DNA of 26,176 nt from Spirogloea muscicola (taxonomy: Eukaryota > Streptophyta > Zygnematophyceae > Spirogloeales > Spirogloeaceae). Where the stretch lies: positions 203,299-229,474 of the forward strand of contig WELB01000194.1 in assembly GCA_009602725.1 (NCBI GenBank), given 5' to 3'. Positions 20,442-26,176 of this stretch are shown here, piece by piece (the stretch's first letter is position 1; each line of letters opens with the position of its first letter). The notes under the pieces are model-generated. The model saw only the letters and a program-made list of their open reading frames with translations. It had not been told where the DNA came from and did not search any database. The translations under genes and the position numbers were made by a program.

Positions 20442-21595
20442 ATGGCGGCGGCGGCGGCGGCGGTCGGGGCAAAGGAGGAGGCGGGGGAGCTGGGGGAGTT
20501 CTACGTTCGGTACTACGTGGGCCACAAGGGCAAGTTTGGGCACGAGTTCCTGGAGTTCGAGTTCCGGCCCGACGGCAAGCTGCGCTACGCCAACAACAGT
20601 AACTACAAGAACGACACCATGATCCGCAAGGAGGCCTTCGTCTCCGACGCCGTCCTGCGCGAGTGCCGGCGCATCATCGCCGACAGCGAGGTGCGCTGCC
20701 GCCACTGCCTGCTTGCCGCAAGTGTGGTGCCTCAACCTTTGCCAGGGGCCTTGATCCAGGCCCCCGACGATCATGACGCTCCCGAAACCCGGGCTCCCAA
20801 GTCATGATTTCCTTCTTCAGGGGCCTTGAAGCAAGCCCCCGAGTATCAGAACCCCTCCAAAGCCCAGACCCCGAGTCACGTATACTGGCCCGCCCTTGTG
20901 CCCGTGCGTGGAGGCCTTGATCCAGGCCGCCGAATATCAGGGCGAATCGAAACCCAGAATTCCAAGTGTCACGACTTCCGGCCCGTCCTCGTGCCCGTGC
21001 ATGGAGGCCTTGATCCAGGTCCCCGAAATCAGGACGCCTCCAAAACCCTGACCCGCTAGTCACGAGTTCTAGCTTGCCCTTGAGCCCGTGCGCGGAAGGC
21101 AGAGGCCCAGCCTGAGCCCGCTCGCGGCTGCGGCGCAGGTGCTCAAGGAGGACGACAACAGCTGGCCGGAGCCCGACCGCGTCGGGCGGCAGGAGCTGGA
21201 GGTGGTGATGGGCAACGAGCACATCTCCTTTACCACGTCCAAGATCGGCTCACTCCTCGACGTCACCTCCTCCAAGGACCCCGAGGGCCTCCGCATCTTC
21301 TACTACCTCGTCCAGGTGCGCCCGGCATCATGGCCCGTTGCGTTGGCCTGTACCCCCTTGCTTGCCCCAGCTTCCAGGACCTGGGCACGATTACCCAAAG
21401 CCACCTCTGCGGGCTCTGGGACCCTTAGTCAGCCGCACTACAAGGTGCCCTGGGATCAGAGAGCAGCCTCCGTCTGGTGCCGCTAGCCGAAGCTGATGGG
21501 CTGCATTGTGCCGCTGCTGCGTGCTCTCTGTGCAGGACCTGAAGTGCTTTGTGTTCTCTTTGATTGGCCTCCATTTCAAAATTAAGCCCATATGA
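20442..21595 (+). CDS. MAGO: Mago nashi, exon-junction complex core protein, 3 exons
   Basis: The exons are 20442-20690, 21139-21315 and 21536-21595. Introns are GT-AG in phase 0, giving 161 residues and a TGA stop. Mago binds Y14 (RBM8A). The dimer locks eIF4A3 onto spliced mRNA upstream of exon junctions, in the nucleus and then the cytoplasm. The whole conserved core is present: [76 protein letters not shown] and the C-terminal [12 protein letters not shown]. The only unusual part is an N-terminal extension of about 16 residues beginning [16 protein letters not shown], so the protein is a little longer than the usual 145-150. The ATG at 20,442 is the only in-frame start before the core. 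The gene is intact. It is divergent from the epimerase and convergent with the kinase. Confidence 0.97.
20735..21105 (+). repeat. Minisatellite-like imperfect repeat in mago intron 1
   Basis: The landmark GGCCTTGAtCCAGGcCCCCGA occurs at about 20,747, 20,822, 20,913 and 21,006 (variants at 1-3 positions), with spacings of 75, 91 and 93 bp. Units 2-4 also share AAxCCC(T)GAC/AGA-type and GCCCGTGC(G/A)TGGA blocks and a GTCACGA-like block. It fills most of the 448-bp intron and stays clear of both splice sites. Confidence 0.7.
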
Positions 21596-22138
21596 GACGG
21601 CCAAGTCTGTGCCATGAGTGCCTCATGCAGTCATAGCCCTTGTGCTGCCATGGCTACCTTAGAGACGGTAGCCAATGCGGCGTCAGCCATGCTACACGGT
21701 GAAGGACTTCCTTCCGGTGGCCAACAACAGTGGTTATCAATTCCAAGGCATCTGCAAGGCGTGTTACCCAAGCCTTACGTAAGGACGTTCCAAGAAGGCC
21801 CTGTTCTGCCCTGGTCGCCGGTCATCATCTAGGAAGTCAAGGAGTCTGTGATCGTCCACATGCTGGTGTAGTCATTTGGCACTGCTGTGAGCTGCAGCAG
21901 CTTGACGCAAGAGCATCACTACAATAATATGCATCACTGTCCAAGGTTCGCATGCAACCCCATTGTCCTATTTTTGGAGCTGGGGTAGCGTGTGTTATTG
22001 GGAGTCTTTGCAGCCCCTTGGCTGTTCAGATGCGATTTAACGGTATCAGCAGGCTGCTTGCTGGTGCTGGAAAACTGCAGCCAGCCCAGTGGAAGGAATT
22101 GGGGACCCCATTTGATTGGTCAGTTACACAAAGGGTCC
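21596..22138. other. Convergent 3' intergenic region between mago and the kinase
   Basis: This stretch of 543 bp holds the 3' ends of two facing genes. I see no domain-bearing frame and no polyadenylation signal that I would commit to. Overlap of the two 3' UTRs is possible given the distance. Confidence 0.5.
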
Positions 22139-25100
22139 TCAGTCGTACTGGTACGACAGCCAAGGGTGTGCAAGTGCCTCAGATGCAGTCGGCCGATTGT
22201 CAGGGTCAATCTGCAGCAGGTAAGTTACAAATGAGACGAATCCAGCATCGCCCCCAGGCAGGCGGTGCTTCAGCATTGTCCGCTTGGGAATCAGGTACTC
22301 AAGCTGATCAAGGTCCTGCACGTGGCAATATCCCAAACAAGCCTCAGCACGGCCGGCAAACAGGCCATGACGTTACAGCTTGAGAACAGTGGTCAACCAA
22401 GGACGTATCCAACCCCTGTTCGATAAGACAAACAGATCTGATGTATACCTCATACATTGCAGCATGGACACTGGGCAAGTAAGGTCAATGAAATCTACAG
22501 TTTGCATGTGTTAAGATTAGAGAGTTCAGAACGTACTGGGCTGCGCTGGTAGAGCAAAAGTTTCCTTGTAAAAAACTTGTGCACGTCACGCCCCTTGGCC
22601 AACAGCGCCGGGTCAATGGGTCCCAGGATGCCAACAACACGCGCGAGTAGTGTCGCCACCGAGTCGTTCTGGAAAAGGACCTGCAGCATACAGGTGGTAT
22701 TGCACATGTATCAGCCCTCTAAGCTCCCTCTGACTTCCTCACAACAAAAGACATCTATTTCGAGTACTGTGCTCCTAGACTGCATGTCGAGCATACGTCC
22801 TCACATCCGAAATGGATGTATTTGGGGTTCAGTGTTACGATCTCAAGTCTAAGCAAGTATAAGAAGCCCAGTTTGCCACTCATGAGAGCCACGAGACCGT
22901 CACGATGCTTGTTGAGACGCCGAGCATGATGTCTCAAACTAGCTGCAAGTCGGGAAAAAGGGGAGAACTTCACATTGCCAGTGCAGAGCTCGGCGAGGAT
23001 GCAGCCAAGTGACCAGATGTCAATCTTCTGGCCGTATGGCAGGCCAAGGATCACCTCTGGCGCACGATATGACCGCGACTGCACGTATGAGCAGAGGTGA
23101 TCGGTCTCGAAGCAGCTGCTGCCAAGGTCAATGACCTTCACCTCGCACCGGCTGTAGCTTTTGACCAGGATGTTCTCAGGCTTGAGATCACAGTGGATGA
23201 GCCCAAGAGAGTGCATGAATCGCAGTGCGTCCAGGCACTGCCGCGTGATTGACTGCAGAAGCCATGCGCACAGAGGGGAGTCACCATGAGGTGGAGTCAC
23301 GGTGGCGCTGTCCCACATCCGTGGGCATCGCTCGTGCAATACGAGCAATACATACATTACCTTCTTCAGCTGGCTGCATGCAGTAATTTCACTAAGTGCC
23401 AGGGCAAAAGTTTCACGCCACAGCCCAGCGACTGCAGCTCCTCAATGCCAGGCCATTCACCAATCGCCCTTGAATGTGTTCTGAGGTGTAGTGCTTGAGA
23501 GGTGATGCTCAGCCCTTGCCTGCAGACGGGGCAGGGTGAAGTACGGCTACGCCACCTGACTCCTGGTTGTACTTGTGGAACTCGTACAGGTTAGAGCGCA
23601 GAAGCTCGCAGATTATGAAAAGATGCTCCTGCATGACGAGGAGAAATTGGACATCATCGTAAGGACCAGATGCTGGGTAGCTAGAAATTACAGCATCAGA
23701 ATCAGCCAAGGCGCTTGAGCTCAGGCCATGCCCACAATGCACAGTGAAGGAGGCTCTTAAGAGGGTACTCAGCACAATCAAGTTTGCTCACCCGGTGGTA
23801 GAAGTAATCAAAGAGGCGCAAGATGTGGTGTTCATCGGCTGGGTCGTGGCGGTTGATGTACTTGAGCAGCTTGACCTCGTCCAGGGACTGGTCGAAGAAG
23901 TCCTTGTTGTTCTTGATGATCTTCATGCACACGTCCGCACCTGTGTGCAGATCATGCGCCTGGATGGCTTTGCTGAACGCGGCTGAGCCGAGGTACTCAG
24001 TCACGTGGTACCGCCCCGCGATCACTGACCCAAGCACGACTGGGAAGTCCTTCTCTTCCTCAAACCCGGTCCTACAATGTCGTAAATGTTAAGAAGACGT
24101 CCTGTGAGCTTCTCTGTTAGAGGTGGCTAGCATTGACCAAGAAGCGAGCACACAAGCAGTACAGATATGTGCAAACCAAACACATGCATGCAGAGGAGAG
24201 AACAAAGTTCACGTTGTGTATAATCTGCACAAAGCGATGCCGCCATGCTTCCAGCGGACGCGCCAAGGGGCAGCCAAACAGGACTCGCAGCTAGACAGCT
24301 GCCACGCTGCAACTGTGCCATCGCTTCAAAGGGGCCAGTGGTGGCGGCGCACCGGTTGCGGCGGTGCACAATCTTGAGGTGAAACGTCTCAAACTCGTCG
24401 TCCACGGCGCGCATGCGCGCTGCTTGGTCCTGAAGCGCCACCGTCTCCTCATCCTCGAGCACCACATCTAAGTCCTCACTTGGGGTGCCGGCGCCGCCCC
24501 CGTAGTCCTCCCCATCCGCCGCCGCATCAGCTGCCCTCAGGACGGGCGTGGTGTCCTCGCCCTCGACGTCCCACGCCCGTCCGTTCATCTGCTCCGCCGC
24601 CAGGTGCGCCTCCTTGCGCTTGAACATCTGGTTGACGGCCTCAGCGAGCCCCGCAAGCTCATCCTGCACGTTGAAGAAGCCAGTGTCTTCCCCCGTAGCC
24701 TCCAGCACTGGCGGTGTCGTGCTGGCAGACCCTGCCCGGGCGGCATCGCCGGCAGAAGTGGCAGCCGGCGGCTCAGAGCCCTGCCGTGGGCTTATCAGCG
24801 GCGACGAGCTGTTGCTCTTGCGCTTCCATGATGCGAGCGTGTCGTCGGGCCCGCTGAGGCCGGCGCTGCCGGCGCCGTCCTCGCCGTCGCCGACGCTGCC
24901 GCCCAGCCCGTCTGGCCCTGCACCGTCTCCGACCGACCACATGGACCGCCCGCTGTTCATGCGCGACAGGCCCTCGCCACTTGACGGCGATGGGAAGGAG
25001 AAGCCGCTGAGCCCGCCGCCGCCACCGCCGCCGCCGCCGAAGCCAGAGAAGCCGCCAGACGCGTCCTCCCCGTCCGGCTTGTCGCTGCCGCCGTTGAGGA

Positions 25101-26176
25101 GCCCAGAGCCGCCAGAGCGGCCCTTGCCGGCCTGCTGCTTGCTGCGCCGCAACAAGTCGTCCTCCGCCTCCGCCGGCTCCTCACCCAGCACCTCCTTCTC
25201 GGCCACAGGCTGAGTGTGGGGCTTCCCGCTGCCGCCGCCGCCGCCCTGCATGACGAGCCTGCAAAGACGGAGCCGACACCGAGCACGGCGGCAGGGCCGG
25301 CAGGAGTGAGCTCCAAGACAGCCCCGACAGTATGAGCCACTTGGCTGGCAATGGCCGACGGCCGGCAGCGTACCTGGTGGGCCGCCGCCGGCCAAGGGTC
25401 GTGAGGTCGAGGTCGGGGTCGTCGCCAGCGCCGCCGTCCTCAGCGCCGGTGCCGCTGCGCCAGTGTGCGCTGCCGGCATGGCTCGTATTATCAACCTCCA
25501 TAGCCTCTGCCAAGCCCTGGCCCTCGACGTCGGCCTCGCCGTCGCCCTCGCTGTCGCCCTCGCTGTTGCCGCCGTTGCCGGGCTTGGCGATGCCGTTCCA
25601 ACCGAGACCCGAGGGGTGCGAGGCCGTGGCCGCAGCCTCCAGCGCGGCGGCGTCCTTGCCCTTGTCGCGCCGCTTCTTCCGCCGATCCTTGCGGTGCTGG
25701 TGGTGGTGGTGTTCGTGCGCCAGCGGCAGCAGGGCCTCGTTGTGCGGCTGGCTGCTACCGCCGTCGGCGGTCATGGCCCCCTGCTCGGCCGCAGCGGCAG
25801 AGACCGCCTGGAGCTCGAGCTGCATGCGGTAGTACTCCTCGCCGGAGAAGTACGCGTCGTCCACGGCAGAGCCCTCGCCGCCGCTCTCGCTGGCCGGCAC
25901 TGGTGTGGAGCTCGCGCTGCCGCCACCGCCGCCACCGCCGCCGCCGTCGCTGGCGGCGGCCCTGCGCCGGCCATTGCCGCGGGGGTACTCCACCTCCTGC
26001 GTCAGGAACCACTCCTCGTCCTCGACCGGCAGGCGGTGGTACCCCACGTCCTCGTCGTCGTCGTAGCCGTCCCCCTCATCGTCGCCGCCGTCCCCCGCCG
26101 CGCCGCAGCGCGCTAGGTCGTCCGCCAGCTCCCGCGCCGCGCTAGCCTCGGCGGCGCCTGTGCGGCGGCCGCTCTC
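22139..26176 (-). CDS. DYRKP: Plant-type dual-specificity tyrosine-regulated kinase (DYRKP-like), 5' end missing
   Basis: The exons are 26176-25374 (open to the edge), 25258-24353, 24071-23792, 23628-23520, 23252-22974, 22680-22537 and 22315-22139. That gives about 898 residues with a TGA stop. The N-terminal part holds the plant DYRKP signature [17 protein letters not shown], a Gly run, a His-rich and Lys/Arg-rich stretch (possible nuclear signal) and [11 protein letters not shown]. The kinase domain starts near [18 protein letters not shown] and has a [10 protein letters not shown] lysine. The catalytic loop is [10 protein letters not shown], the magnesium motif is DLGSS in place of DFG, and the activation segment is [16 protein letters not shown] with the DYRK-type autophosphorylated Tyr. 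The domain ends ...[13 protein letters not shown]. Members of the class in plants and Chlamydomonas have been linked to growth and starvation responses; the target here is unknown. Exon 23628-23520 has one base too many near 23,549 (GGC-GTAGCCG-TAC, where GGC GAG CCG TAC would fit the family). Its donor is GC, not GT. Confidence 0.92.
25945..25975 (-). other. Polyglycine-coding GGC tract in the kinase N-terminus
   Basis: On the minus strand a run of GGC/GGT codons encodes about nine glycines after AAASD. A second Gly tract (about ten residues) lies near 25,015-25,045, after GFSGFG. Such trinucleotide tracts are length-variable and disorder-promoting. They lie outside the catalytic domain. Confidence 0.6.

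Noticed and set aside
21556-21590. Resemblance of the last mago exon (TTGATTGGCCTCCATTTCA) to the retroelement tail at 20,274-20,297
   Set aside because: The match is about 20 bases and stops on both sides. The exon codes the conserved mago C-terminus, so chance is more likely than capture of the exon by the element.
24548-25213. Plus-strand frame of 221 codons, proline- and serine-rich
   Set aside because: It is the antisense of the Gly-, Ser- and Asp-rich second exon of the kinase, kept open by GC-rich codons.
25463-26116. Plus-strand frame of 217 codons
   Set aside because: Antisense shadow of the first kinase exon in the window; it shows only Ala/Val bias and no domain.
1-26176. Operons, CRISPR arrays, phage or defence-type systems
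   Set aside because: The genes are intron-rich, monocistronic and unrelated in function. No phased short repeats with unique spacers are present.

Overview
The window is nuclear DNA from a eukaryote of the green lineage. The genes are split by many short GT-AG introns. They include two families typical of green algae and plants: GDP-mannose 3,5-epimerase of the ascorbate pathway, and a plant-type DYRK kinase of the DYRKP class. First exons are very GC-rich and later exons are not. A streptophyte or other green alga fits best, but I cannot name the species. Two single N bases (5242 and 19536) lie in G-rich runs.

Layout. At 1-320 (minus) is the start of a secreted cysteine-rich protein. From 321 to about 11,500 I recognise no intact gene. 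That stretch holds GC-rich islands with palindromic G-boxes, a worn direct duplication of about 1 kb (3471-4560 and 7662-8600), and retrotransposon-like remnants (5740-6700, 9370-9600). At 11,511-14,517 (minus) is a complete ten-exon gene for an NAD(P)-binding Rossmann protein of the At5g10730/COQ11-like group. At 14,855-16,380 (plus) are tandem retroelement 3' ends, the mirror image of those at 5740-6700. At 17,052-19,355 (minus) is a six-exon GDP-mannose 3,5-epimerase with two in-frame stops, a one-base deletion and one suspicious active-site substitution. A TE-laden divergent intergenic region follows. At 20,442-21,595 (plus) is a complete three-exon mago nashi gene. Tail to tail with it, at 22,139 to the window edge (minus), is a DYRKP-like kinase with one apparent single-base insertion and one GC-AG intron.

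How the genes fit together. They are unrelated housekeeping genes: exon-junction complex, ascorbate and cell-wall sugar nucleotides, quinone-associated dehydrogenase-like protein, and signalling kinase. They are not a pathway cluster, and I see no operon-like or novel defence-like system. The points most worth following are the damaged epimerase, an exact 26-bp tandem duplication that copies a splice donor, the repeated retroelement C-termini ending in a common RGY-stop, and the recurrent GCCACGTGGC palindromes in GC islands.
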